The position numbers and the translations under genes are program-made. A DNA stretch of 64,000 nt, from NCBI RefSeq assembly GCF_003443995.1, contig NZ_QWEY01000004.1, forward strand, positions 124,001 through 188,000. The letters are read 5' to 3'. Position 1 is the stretch's first letter, and each line of letters starts with the position of its first letter. The notes beneath the pieces were generated by a model that saw only the letters and a list, made by a program, of their open reading frames with translations, searched no databases and was not told the origin of the DNA. The DNA is from Pseudotabrizicola alkalilacus (GTDB taxonomy: Bacteria > Pseudomonadota > Alphaproteobacteria > Rhodobacterales > Rhodobacteraceae). Of this stretch, positions 17,613 to 25,355 are shown piece after piece.

Positions 17613-17634
17613 GGGGGCGGCGCAAACCGCCCCC
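17613..17634. terminator. Hairpin between convergent genes
   Basis: GGGGGCGG (17613-17620) and CCGCCCCC (17627-17634) form a perfect 8-bp stem with a 6-base loop, exactly between the convergent amidohydrolase and iacI-like genes. There is no U-run. It probably ends or protects transcripts from both sides. Confidence 0.65.
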
Positions 17635-17640
17635 ACCCCT

Positions 17641-18207
17641 TCAGGGCTGCATCAGCACCGATTTCGACGGATAGTCCGAAGCCCAGGTGGCAGAAAGCGG
17701 TGCCACAAACACGTTTTCCGTCCGGGTGCGGGTGATCTTCCACACGCCATCCGGCTCCTTGCGGAAGGTGTTGTTCAGCCGCGACGAGCGCAGCAGCGCT
17801 TTGCCATCCGAAAACAACCACGGCTGCATATGAACCCATTGGCCATCGGCGGTGGTGCCATCCGCGTGAATGTGGATCTGTTCCGAAGTCAGGTAATGGC
17901 AGTTCAAAATCAGCGCAGGATCGGTCTTGCCGCCCCAGAAGCCCTCAAAATGCTTCTTGATCGCGGCAGCGCCGACAGCCCGGCCAAACTGGCCATTGTA
18001 ATACTCGCCCACGCCTTCCCAGACCGCATCTTCGGTATACAGCGCCATGATCAGGTCAATGCGCTCGGCATCATTCTTCACGCCATATTCCGGCATCGGC
18101 GTGTCGCACAGAAACATATAGCGCGCCTGAATGCGGCGGATATCAGCCTCGGCTTCCAGCACTTCGATACGGCGGATCAGGGTGGCAATGTCGGTGTCAG
18201 TGGTCAT
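17641..18207 (-). CDS. iacI: SnoaL/NTF2-fold protein, probable IacI
   Basis: A 188-residue protein with an NTF2-like (SnoaL-type) pattern: helix 'DIRRIQARYMFLCD', then 'MALYTEDAVWEGVGEYYNGQ' and a C-terminal beta section 'LNNTFRKEPDGVWKITRTRT'. Proteins of this fold act as dehydratases, isomerases or hydroxylation aids on ring compounds. In known indole-3-acetate clusters IacI assists the step after the IacA oxidation of the indole ring; I assign the name from fold and position (divergent from iacHABCDEFG), not from alignment. AGGACAG precedes the ATG. Confidence 0.65.
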   Translation of the reverse strand: MTTDTDIATLIRRIEVLEAEADIRRIQARYMFLCDTPMPEYGVKNDAERIDLIMALYTEDAVWEGVGEYYNGQFGRAVGAAAIKKHFEGFWGGKTDPALILNCHYLTSEQIHIHADGTTADGQWVHMQPWLFSDGKALLRSSRLNNTFRKEPDGVWKITRTRTENVFVAPLSATWASDYPSKSVLMQP

Positions 18208-18312
18208 GGGATCTGTCCTGTTCGATGTAGGTCGGAATTGGCAGGCCCCGAATGGTCCCCGGGCAGCCGCGATAGAGCTGCAGGGTGCGGGGGCTTACCG
18301 CGACGGTCAAGC

Positions 18313-18330
18313 GGTAATGTTCACGTAAAC
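18313..18330. promoter_or_regulatory. Candidate IacR operator, iacI side
   Basis: GGTAATGTTCACGTAAAC matches the iacH-proximal element in 14 of 18 positions, sharing the core TTCACGTAA. It lies about 105 bp upstream of the iacI start. A MarR dimer site is inferred because iacR, a MarR gene, has a related inverted repeat in its own promoter. Confidence 0.5.
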
Positions 18331-18597
18331 GACACCAGATCGGGGCTCATAAGGACCAAGACGCTGATTTCGGATGAAACGCCGTCACCGGAAAACACCT
18401 TTGCAAAAGACGCAAGAAAGATAACGGATTTTCCTGCTATGCTCTCTAAAAGCTCTAAGTCCGTATCGCGGTTGAGCAGCCATGACATAGGTGCCGTGCC
18501 AACCGGGGCAGCGGTCCCTTTTTGCCATTATCCCGTTGTTATCAAATATATTTTTGATGTTTCCGTCACGAATCATGTTGACGGATTGCCTCTTTAC

Positions 18598-18615
18598 GGT
18601 AACTTTCACGTAACA
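18598..18615. promoter_or_regulatory. Candidate IacR operator, iacH side
   Basis: GGTAACTTTCACGTAACA overlaps the proposed iacH -10 box and lies 40 bp before its start codon, a position suited to repression by a MarR protein. The half GTAAC-N3-CACGTAAC resembles the iacR promoter repeat (GTAAC-N4-CACGTTC on the reverse strand). Confidence 0.55.
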
Positions 18616-18655
18616 GGGATCAGGCCAAGCGGTCTGAAACAGCAAAGAAGGCAGC

Positions 18656-19822
18656 ATGAGCCACCCAAGCCCAACCCTCTCGGGGATCGACCCGCAAATG
18701 TCGATTGCCGCACCGGACACGCCTGCTGACGCACTGCGGGTCGCGGTCAAGGATTGCCTTGATATTCAGGGCTATCCGACCCGCTGCGGTTCTGCCGCCT
18801 TTGCCTGGGTCGCACCGGCCAGCGCCCATTCCGCCGCCGTGCAAAACCTGTTGCTGGCCGGTTGCCGGATCACCGGCAAAACCCTGATGCACGAACTCGC
18901 CTATGGCATGACCGGCATCAATGCCCATGGCGGCACCCCGGTCAATCCGCGCTGGCCCGACCGTATCCCCGGCGGTTCCTCCTCCGGCTCTGCGGTGGCG
19001 GTGGCGGCGGGCGAGGTGGACTTTGCCATCGGCACCGATACCGGCGGTTCGGTTCGCCAGCCTGCGATCTGCTGCGGCGTCATCGGCTTCAAACCCACGT
19101 TCGGCCGCATCGACCGACGCGGCGCGCATCCGACGAACAGCTCGCTCGACTGTGTCGGCCCTTTTGCACGCACTGTCGCGATGATCGAGCGTGCCATGGC
19201 AGCGCTTGACCCCGGCTTTGCCCCGGAAGCCCTGACCAAAGCCCCCCGCCTTGCGCGGCTGCGTACCGACTTTGACCGCACCGTGGGCGACAGTCTGATC
19301 CTGCCGATCATGGCGCAAGGCTATGACATGCCTTACGCCGACCTGCCGCTGCTCGACGATGCCTTCCGCGCCGGAATGATCGTGATCGGACACGAGACGG
19401 CGCAGGCCTTTGGCCATCTGGTGACCAGTGCTGCCCCGCTGGGCGACGATATCCGCAGCCGCCTGACCACTGCCATGACGATCCCGGCCAAAGACCTCGC
19501 CTGGGCCGAGGCCATCCGCAGCAGCTTTACCGCCCAGGTCGATGCCTTGCTTGACACTTATGATGCGGTCCTCACGCCCGCTTTGCCGACAATTCCCCCG
19601 TTGCTGACCGAAGCAACCGACCCGGCCAAGGTTCTGCCGCTGACCCGTTACCTGCGCCCGTTCAACCTGTCGGGCCACCCGGCCATTGTTCTGCCGACCC
19701 TGACCAGCGACGGCTTGCCCGCCGGTTTGCAGATCGTCGGCCGCAAGGGGGCCGATGCACAGCTTTGCGCGATCGCCCGGTGGTTTTGCGACACCGTTCC
19801 GAATTTCCAGACCAAGGACTGA
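18656..19822 (+). CDS. iacH: Amidase-signature hydrolase, IacH
   Basis: A 388-residue amidase-signature enzyme, shorter than the usual 450-500. The Ser-cisSer-Lys triad is visible: K32 ('VAVKD'), S108 in 'IPGGSSSGSA' and nucleophile S132 in 'GTDTGGSVRQPA'. Indole-3-acetate clusters contain such an amidase (IacH); it may release indole-3-acetate from indole-3-acetamide or open a lactam intermediate, and its exact step is not settled to my knowledge. It is the first gene of the iacHABCDEFG operon. Confidence 0.85.
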   Translation: MSHPSPTLSGIDPQMSIAAPDTPADALRVAVKDCLDIQGYPTRCGSAAFAWVAPASAHSAAVQNLLLAGCRITGKTLMHELAYGMTGINAHGGTPVNPRWPDRIPGGSSSGSAVAVAAGEVDFAIGTDTGGSVRQPAICCGVIGFKPTFGRIDRRGAHPTNSSLDCVGPFARTVAMIERAMAALDPGFAPEALTKAPRLARLRTDFDRTVGDSLILPIMAQGYDMPYADLPLLDDAFRAGMIVIGHETAQAFGHLVTSAAPLGDDIRSRLTTAMTIPAKDLAWAEAIRSSFTAQVDALLDTYDAVLTPALPTIPPLLTEATDPAKVLPLTRYLRPFNLSGHPAIVLPTLTSDGLPAGLQIVGRKGADAQLCAIARWFCDTVPNFQTKD

Positions 19823-19826
19823 TCAG

Positions 19827-20957
19827 ATGAATTCTCACACCCCGCCGTCAGCGCTTGAGACGCTCAAGGCCGAGATCCGCAGCCGCCGTGACGAGTTTCA
19901 GACCCTGCGCCATATTCCACAGGATATCGTGCGCCGGTTTCAGCAGGTCGGTATCTACCGCGCCTTTGTGCCTGAACGCTTTGGCGGCGATGCCTGCTCG
20001 CCTGCGCACTTCTGCAAGCTGATCGAAGACATTGCCTCAGCCGACGCCTCGGCGGGTTGGGTGGCCAGCTTTGGTGTTTCGTCCACCTATCTGGCCGCAT
20101 TGCCGCCCGAAACCTATGCCGCGATCTATGGCAATGATCCCGATACCGTCTTTGCCGGGGCGATGTTCCCGCCCCAGCCAGCCCGCCGCGTGCCCGGCGG
20201 GCTGGAGGTGCGGGGCCGCTGGCCCTGGGGGTCGGGCGTGATGGGGGCGTCGATCGTCGGTGCGGGTATCCGGGTTGAGGGCGAAAGCTCCCCCCTGCCG
20301 CGCACCGCGATCATGCCGCGTGACAGCGTGATCGTTGACGAGACATGGGACACGGTCGGCCTGCGGGCGACCGGCAGCCATGACATCGTGGCAGACGGGG
20401 TCGTTGTGCCCGAAGACTGGACCTTTATCCGTGGCGGCAAGCCGCAGCAGGATGATGCCATCTTCCGTTACCCCGCCATGGCGCTGGCAGCACAGGTTCT
20501 GGCTGTCGTCGGTCTTGGGGCAGCCCGCGCCGCGCTGGACTGGCTGCGGCAGGATGCTCTGGCCCGCAGCTCGATCACCGGCGCGCCCAGCCCGGCAGCG
20601 CGCGCCTATGTCCAGATCGACTTTGCCCGCGCCGAGGGGCTGCTGGATGGGGCCCGCGCTGCGTTTTACGACGCGATGAATGAGGCCTGGCACCAGATGC
20701 AGACAGCGGGGGAAGTGGACCCCGCCACGCACATCCGCCTGCGCCACACCGCCTCCAAGGCCGCACAGGACGCGGCAGAGGCGGCGCGTCTGGCCTTTGT
20801 GCTGGGCGGGTCGGATGCCATGGCCACCGGCCACCCGCTGGGTCGCAACATGATCGACGCTGCCTGCGTGGCGCAACACGCCTTTATCGGCGCGGGCAGC
20901 TGGCAGGCCGCTGGTGCGGCGCTGTTCGGCCAGCAAACCCCGCCCGGCTATCCGTAA
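19827..20957 (+). CDS. iacA: Flavin-dependent indole-3-acetate monooxygenase, IacA (acyl-CoA dehydrogenase fold)
   Basis: A 376-residue protein of the two-component group-D monooxygenases. It looks like an acyl-CoA dehydrogenase ('YRAFVPERFGGDACSPAHFC', 'EDIASADASAGWV', C-terminal helices 'RHTASKAAQDAAEAARLAFV') but belongs with HsaA/HpaB-type hydroxylases. In characterised clusters IacA oxidises the indole ring of indole-3-acetate, with reduced flavin from IacG. The start at 19827 follows AAGGA. It lies 4 bp after iacH. A hydroxyindole substrate is possible here. Confidence 0.85.
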   Translation: MNSHTPPSALETLKAEIRSRRDEFQTLRHIPQDIVRRFQQVGIYRAFVPERFGGDACSPAHFCKLIEDIASADASAGWVASFGVSSTYLAALPPETYAAIYGNDPDTVFAGAMFPPQPARRVPGGLEVRGRWPWGSGVMGASIVGAGIRVEGESSPLPRTAIMPRDSVIVDETWDTVGLRATGSHDIVADGVVVPEDWTFIRGGKPQQDDAIFRYPAMALAAQVLAVVGLGAARAALDWLRQDALARSSITGAPSPAARAYVQIDFARAEGLLDGARAAFYDAMNEAWHQMQTAGEVDPATHIRLRHTASKAAQDAAEAARLAFVLGGSDAMATGHPLGRNMIDAACVAQHAFIGAGSWQAAGAALFGQQTPPGYP

Positions 20958-20980
20958 TTTCCTGATTGATGAGGCCCAAA

Positions 20981-21343
20981 ATGTCCGAACCCACTCCGAT
21001 CCGCACCCTCCTTTGCTTTTCCATGCAGCCGGCGTTTTTCGATTTGCCCTTTGGCCAGATCGGCCCTGTCTGGCAGGCAACCCAGGCGCTGATGTCCGGT
21101 ATCGCAGCCGTACCCGGCACCAGCATCGTCGGCACTATGGATGACGACCAGACCATGGTCGGCATGTCCACCGGCACCCCGGCGACCTGGTATATCCTTG
21201 CGGATTTCACCGACCGTCAGGCGGTGATGGCCGCCTGCAACCTGCTGCGGACCATCGTGGTGGATGATCAGGACCACCGCCTTTGGAAATTCATGCGCGT
21301 CGAGGCCCGGATGGGCCGCGCTCTCACCATTCCCGCACTCTGA
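20981..21343 (+). CDS. iacB: IacB, small protein of unknown function
   Basis: A 120-residue protein starting 'MSEPTPIRTLLCFSMQPAFF', with 'MDDDQTMVGMSTGTPATWYI' and 'WKFMRVEARMGRAL'. I see no catalytic motif. Its size and position between the IacA- and IacC-type genes match iacB of known auxin-degradation clusters, where it is also uncharacterised; the alternation of short strands and helices would fit a dimeric ferredoxin-like barrel. GAGG precedes the ATG; an earlier frame start at 20966 lacks a ribosome site. Confidence 0.65.
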   Translation: MSEPTPIRTLLCFSMQPAFFDLPFGQIGPVWQATQALMSGIAAVPGTSIVGTMDDDQTMVGMSTGTPATWYILADFTDRQAVMAACNLLRTIVVDDQDHRLWKFMRVEARMGRALTIPAL

Positions 21344-21356
21344 AAGGAACGCTGAA

Positions 21357-22631
21357 ATGTCCCTAGACATGCCAAAATTCAGCGATCTTGACGCGCTCTA
21401 TTCGTCAGACGCCAAGGTCGCGACCCAGATGTATGAAGACCCGGATCTGTTCAAGCTGGAGATGGACAAGATCTTCCGCAAAACCTGGGTCTTTGTCGCG
21501 CATGACAGCGAATTCCCCGACAAGGGCAGTTTCAAGCTGTCCACCGTCGGGTTGGAGCCGGTGATCGTGGTGCGCGACCGCAAAGGTGCGATCCATGTCA
21601 TGGTCAACCGCTGCCGTCACCGCGCTGCCACAGTATGCGAAGTGAAAAAGGGCAAGACCAGTTCGTTCCAGTGCCCCTATCATGGCTGGGGCTACGGCCT
21701 GGATGGCAGCCTGCGCGCCCTGCCCTATCCCGAGCAATATGGCGATGATTTCAACAAGGACCAGCACGGGCTGCAACGTCTGCGGACCGAAAGCTACAAC
21801 GGCATGGTCTTTGCCACCTTTAACGAAGACATCGAACCGCTGGTCGATTTTCTGGGGTCCGAGGTTTGCCGCTACATCGACCTGTTCATGAAACAGGGCG
21901 GCGGCTTCCCGGTCACGGTGTTGGGTGAACATCAGTTCACCGTGCCGATGAACTGGAAAGTGCAGCTGGAAAACACCACCGATGCCTATCACTTCCCCGT
22001 CGTTCACAAGAGTTTCCTGCAATCGCTGGATGGCGAGACCAACGAGATTTTCCAGTTCCTTGAAACCGGCAAGGGCTTTGTCGAAGATCTGGGCAATGGC
22101 CACTCGGTCATGGCGATGATCCCCGAACTGATTGATCTGGATGACAATCTCGACGCGCCGATCCCGGAGCGGTTCACCGAACTGGCGCAGGAACTGCGCG
22201 ATGAAGGTTACCCCGAGGATCAGGTCAAAAAGATTGTCCGTGCGGTCGGTGGGGCCGGATTCAACCTCAATCTGTTTCCCAACGTGTCTTTCAGCCTCGC
22301 GTTTTTCCGTGTGCTGACGCCGATCTCGGTGGAACAGACCGATATCCGCCACATGGCGCTTGGCATGGAAGGCGGCCCGGCGGCGGCGAACCAGATGCGC
22401 CTGCGCCTGCACGAGCATTTTCAGGGCCCGATGGGCTTTGGCAGCCCCGATGATGCCGAAGTCTGGGAGCGGGTGCAGCGCGGCACCAAGGGCGGCGAAG
22501 ACCTTCCCATTCTGGTCAATCGTGGCCTTGTCGATGAAACCCCCGGCACGCTTGGCCCGCGCGGCCATATCAGCGCCGAAACCGGCATGCGGGCGGCTTA
22601 CAAGATGTGGAAAAGGATGATGTCGCAATGA
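21357..22631 (+). CDS. iacC: Rieske aromatic-ring dioxygenase alpha subunit, IacC
   Basis: A 424-residue oxygenase large subunit. The Rieske [2Fe-2S] site is C86-x-H88 ('NRCRHRA') and C106-xx-H109 ('CPYHGWGYGLDG'). The mononuclear iron site includes H212 and H217 with bridging D209 ('ENTTDAYHFPVVHKSF'). With IacD and the reductase IacF it oxidises the oxindole intermediate to a catechol in known Iac systems. AAAGGAA lies before the ATG. The stop overlaps iacD by 4 bp. A hydroxylated substrate would give hydroxyquinol instead. Confidence 0.92.
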   Translation: MSLDMPKFSDLDALYSSDAKVATQMYEDPDLFKLEMDKIFRKTWVFVAHDSEFPDKGSFKLSTVGLEPVIVVRDRKGAIHVMVNRCRHRAATVCEVKKGKTSSFQCPYHGWGYGLDGSLRALPYPEQYGDDFNKDQHGLQRLRTESYNGMVFATFNEDIEPLVDFLGSEVCRYIDLFMKQGGGFPVTVLGEHQFTVPMNWKVQLENTTDAYHFPVVHKSFLQSLDGETNEIFQFLETGKGFVEDLGNGHSVMAMIPELIDLDDNLDAPIPERFTELAQELRDEGYPEDQVKKIVRAVGGAGFNLNLFPNVSFSLAFFRVLTPISVEQTDIRHMALGMEGGPAAANQMRLRLHEHFQGPMGFGSPDDAEVWERVQRGTKGGEDLPILVNRGLVDETPGTLGPRGHISAETGMRAAYKMWKRMMSQ

Positions 22632-23122
22632 CCGAGATGAGCAAGATCGACACCACCGGCCTGCTACCGCAGGTTACAGAATTTCTCTGGGCAGAGGCAG
22701 ACCTGCTGGATGCCAAGGAATACGACCGCTGGCTGGACCTGTGGCAGCCCGAAGGTTTCTATACCCTCCCCATTGGCGACACGACCGATTTCGCCAATGC
22801 GCTGAACCTGTGCCATGACAACGACAAGATGCGGCGTGACCGGATCGAGCGGTTCAGGCAGGGGTTCTCGATTTCCTCTGCCCCGCCCGCACAAACCGTG
22901 CGCACCGTCTCGCGCATCGTGATCGAAAAGGCCGAAGGCGATGTGATCACGATCCGCAGCGCCGAGCACGTGATCGAGGACAAGTTCGGTCGCCAACGAG
23001 TCTGGGCGGCAAACATGACGCACACTCTTGTTGCCACCGACAGCGGCTTTCGCATCCGGGCAAAAGTGGTGCGGCTTCTGAACTCTGACGGGATGCTGAA
23101 CTCGTTCAGCTATTTGTTCTGA
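22628..23122 (+). CDS. iacD: Rieske dioxygenase beta subunit, IacD
   Basis: A 164-residue small subunit of NTF2-like fold with family features 'FLWAEADLLDAKEYDRWLDL', 'LPIGDTTDFANALNLCHDN' and 'RRDRIERF'. It forms an alpha3beta3 complex with IacC and has a structural role. The ATGA start overlaps the iacC stop; the end overlaps iacE by one base (TGATG). Confidence 0.9.
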   Translation: MTEMSKIDTTGLLPQVTEFLWAEADLLDAKEYDRWLDLWQPEGFYTLPIGDTTDFANALNLCHDNDKMRRDRIERFRQGFSISSAPPAQTVRTVSRIVIEKAEGDVITIRSAEHVIEDKFGRQRVWAANMTHTLVATDSGFRIRAKVVRLLNSDGMLNSFSYLF

Positions 23123-23883
23123 TGCAGCCGCTTCCCGAACAGATGCAGACCGCTGTGGTCACGGGTGGCGCGCGCGGTCTGGGGGCAGAGATCTGCCGCG
23201 CCCTGCACCGTGCGGGCTTTCGCGTCGTCATCGCCGATGTAAACCCCGGCGAGGAGGCGCTGGCGCTGGCGTCCGAGCTGGACCTTGCAGGGGAGTCTGC
23301 GATCACCGCCACGCTGGATGTCGCGAAGCCCGAAGACTTCCAGACAGTGCTCGATAAATGCGTCGAGCGCTGGGGATCGGTGGAGGTGCTGGTCAACAAT
23401 GCCGCCCGCACCGCCGTAAAGCCAGTGCTGGAGATTGATCCGGCAGAGTTCAACGCGGTACTGGCGGTCAATGCCGGCGGCACCTTTGCCGGCAGCCAGA
23501 TCTTTGGCCGCCATTTCAAGGAACGTGGTTACGGGCGCATCGTCAATCTGGCCTCACTGGCCGGTCAGAATGGCGGCACTGCGACCGGAGCGCATTACGC
23601 GGCATCCAAAGGCGCGATCCTGACGCTGACCAAGGTGTTCGCCCGTGATCTGGCCCCGTTTGGCATCACCTGCAACGCCATCGCGCCGGGGCCGATGGAC
23701 ACGCCGATGGTGCGTTCTGTGATCACGCCGGAAAAGATGCAGTCCGCTCTGGCCGGCATCCCGGTGGGGGAATTGGGCGACCCGGTCTTTGTTGCCGAAC
23801 TGGTCGCGCTGCTGGCCGGGGCAAAGGCATCTTTCGTCACCGGCGCCTGCTGGGACGTGAATGGCGGGATCTACATGCGATGA
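23122..23883 (+). CDS. iacE: Short-chain dehydrogenase, IacE
   Basis: A 253-residue SDR with cofactor motif 'TGGARGLG' (14-21), 'NNA' (92-94), and catalytic S145, Y159, K163 ('ASLAGQ...HYAASKG'). In Iac clusters this reductase handles an oxidised indole side intermediate, as described for IacE acting on oxo-indole products. The gene sits inside the coupled chain iacC-D-E-F. Confidence 0.87.
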   Translation: MQPLPEQMQTAVVTGGARGLGAEICRALHRAGFRVVIADVNPGEEALALASELDLAGESAITATLDVAKPEDFQTVLDKCVERWGSVEVLVNNAARTAVKPVLEIDPAEFNAVLAVNAGGTFAGSQIFGRHFKERGYGRIVNLASLAGQNGGTATGAHYAASKGAILTLTKVFARDLAPFGITCNAIAPGPMDTPMVRSVITPEKMQSALAGIPVGELGDPVFVAELVALLAGAKASFVTGACWDVNGGIYMR

Positions 23884-24845
23884 GCGACACCATGCACCTG
23901 ACCCTGACCGACCGGATCGAGGAACCGGGCAATATCATCCGGCTGCGCTTTGCGCGGGCGGATGGGGCGGCCTTGCCGCCCGTCACCCCCGGCGCGCATC
24001 TGGATATCCACTTGTCCGATGGTCCGCTTGACCTGTGGCGGCAGTATTCGCTGTGCTCGGACTGTTCGCAGACCGACCATTACGAGATCGGCGTGCTACG
24101 CGACCCGAAAAGCCGGGGTGGGTCCGAGGCGGTGCATCGTCTGGCCCAACCCGGCACGGTGTTCAAGGTCGAGGGTCCGCGCAACCACTTCCTACTGGAC
24201 GAGACCGCCAGCCGCACCGTGCTGCTGGGCGGCGGCATCGGCATCACCCCGATGCTGGCTATGGCGCAGCGCCTGCATGCGCTGGGGCGCGATTTCACGC
24301 TGCACTATTGCACCCGGTCTGCCGAGATCACCGCCTTTCGCCAGCTGATCGCCGCCGCCCCCTGGGCCGACCGCGTAGTGTTCCATTTTGACGACCAACC
24401 CGACGCGCAGCGGCTGGACCTTGCGCGCGATCTGCCGCCCCCCGCCCCCGGCACGCGTCTTTATGTCTGTGGCCCGCAAGGCTTCATGGATTGGGTGATC
24501 ACCACGGCAGAAGCCGCAGGCCACCAGACCGCGAATGTCCACCGCGAATATTTCTCGGCCGATGTCGACACCACCGGCACCAGCTTTGAGGTGATCGCCA
24601 AACGCTCCGGCCTGACCGTCACTGTCGGCCCCGATGACACCATCGCCAAGGCCCTTGCCCGCGCGGGTGTGAAAATCGAGGTGAAGTGTGAGGAGGGCGT
24701 CTGCGGCACCTGCGTCACCGACGTCCTCGACGGCACACCCGACCACCGCGACAAGTTCCTTACCGAAGACGAGCGCGAAGAGGGCACGATGATCTGCGCC
24801 TGCTGTTCACGTGCCTGCACCAAAACCCTCGTGCTCGACCTCTGA
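23880..24845 (+). CDS. iacF: Ferredoxin-NAD(P)H reductase component, IacF
   Basis: A 321-residue electron-transfer protein like the vanillate demethylase and phthalate dioxygenase reductases. The FMN/FAD part has 'WRQYSLCS' (53-60), the NAD part 'LLGGGIGITPMLAMA' (115-129) and 'YVCGPQGFMDW'. The C-terminal plant-type [2Fe-2S] uses C270, C275, C278 and C308 ('CEEGVCGTC', 'CACCSRA'). It feeds electrons to the IacCD oxygenase. ATGA overlap with iacE. Confidence 0.93.
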   Translation: MSDTMHLTLTDRIEEPGNIIRLRFARADGAALPPVTPGAHLDIHLSDGPLDLWRQYSLCSDCSQTDHYEIGVLRDPKSRGGSEAVHRLAQPGTVFKVEGPRNHFLLDETASRTVLLGGGIGITPMLAMAQRLHALGRDFTLHYCTRSAEITAFRQLIAAAPWADRVVFHFDDQPDAQRLDLARDLPPPAPGTRLYVCGPQGFMDWVITTAEAAGHQTANVHREYFSADVDTTGTSFEVIAKRSGLTVTVGPDDTIAKALARAGVKIEVKCEEGVCGTCVTDVLDGTPDHRDKFLTEDEREEGTMICACCSRACTKTLVLDL

Positions 24846-24857
24846 CCGGAGATTCCC

Positions 24858-25355
24858 ATGACACAGCCCATCGCCCCAGAAATGCAGGCCTTTCGCAACG
24901 GCATGAGCCGCCTTGGCGCTGCCGTCAATCTGGTCACGACCGATGGCCCTGCCGGGCAGCATGGCATCACCGTCTCGGCAGTCTGTTCGGTCACTGACAC
25001 CCCGCCGACCCTGCTGGTCTGCATCAACCGCAATGCCTTTGCCCATGATGCCTTTGTCACCAATGGGATTTTATGCGTCAATGTGCTGGCCGACGGGCAT
25101 CAGGATCTGTCACGCAGCTTTGCCCGCTGGACCGGCGAAGACCGGTTTTCAGGCGCGCAATGGGACCGGCTGGCGACGGGCGCGCCGGTCCTGAAGGATG
25201 CAGCGGTCGCTTTTGACTGCCGCATTGCTGACAGTCAGCCCAAAGGCACCCATTCCGTGCTGTTCTGCGAAGTGCTGGCCACCCGCCTGTCAGACCAGCC
25301 CGGCGGGCTGATCTGGTTCAACCGGGCGTTTCACCCACTGGAGGCGCGGGCCTGA
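24858..25355 (+). CDS. iacG: Flavin reductase, IacG
   Basis: A 165-residue NAD(P)H:flavin oxidoreductase of the HpaC/DIM6 type: 'HGITVSAVCSVTDTPPTLLV' is the flavin-binding strand and 'GLIWFNRAFHPL' the conserved end. It supplies reduced flavin to IacA. Last gene of the iac operon; its final 38 bp are read on the other strand by the end of the FUSC gene. Confidence 0.9.
   Translation: MTQPIAPEMQAFRNGMSRLGAAVNLVTTDGPAGQHGITVSAVCSVTDTPPTLLVCINRNAFAHDAFVTNGILCVNVLADGHQDLSRSFARWTGEDRFSGAQWDRLATGAPVLKDAAVAFDCRIADSQPKGTHSVLFCEVLATRLSDQPGGLIWFNRAFHPLEARA

Larger units (their letters stand above)
18208..18655. promoter_or_regulatory. Divergent iacI / iacH promoter region (448 bp)
   Basis: No gene is seen here. 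The stretch is much richer in A and T than its surroundings, especially 18500-18610. It contains two copies of one element (18313-18330 and 18598-18615) and a candidate promoter for iacH: TTGACG at 18578-18583, 17 bases, AACTTT at 18601-18606. Confidence 0.7.

Noticed and set aside
19827-20957. True acyl-CoA dehydrogenase of fatty acid oxidation
   Set aside because: Neighbours (flavin reductase, Rieske oxygenase, amidase) and the missing thioester context support a flavin monooxygenase of the IacA type.
20037-21080. Reverse 347-residue frame opposite iacA and iacB
   Set aside because: Antisense of two genes in a coupled operon; composition is that of a shadow frame.
21405-22628. Reverse 407-residue frame opposite iacC
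   Set aside because: Antisense of a Rieske oxygenase with intact motifs; no start signal.
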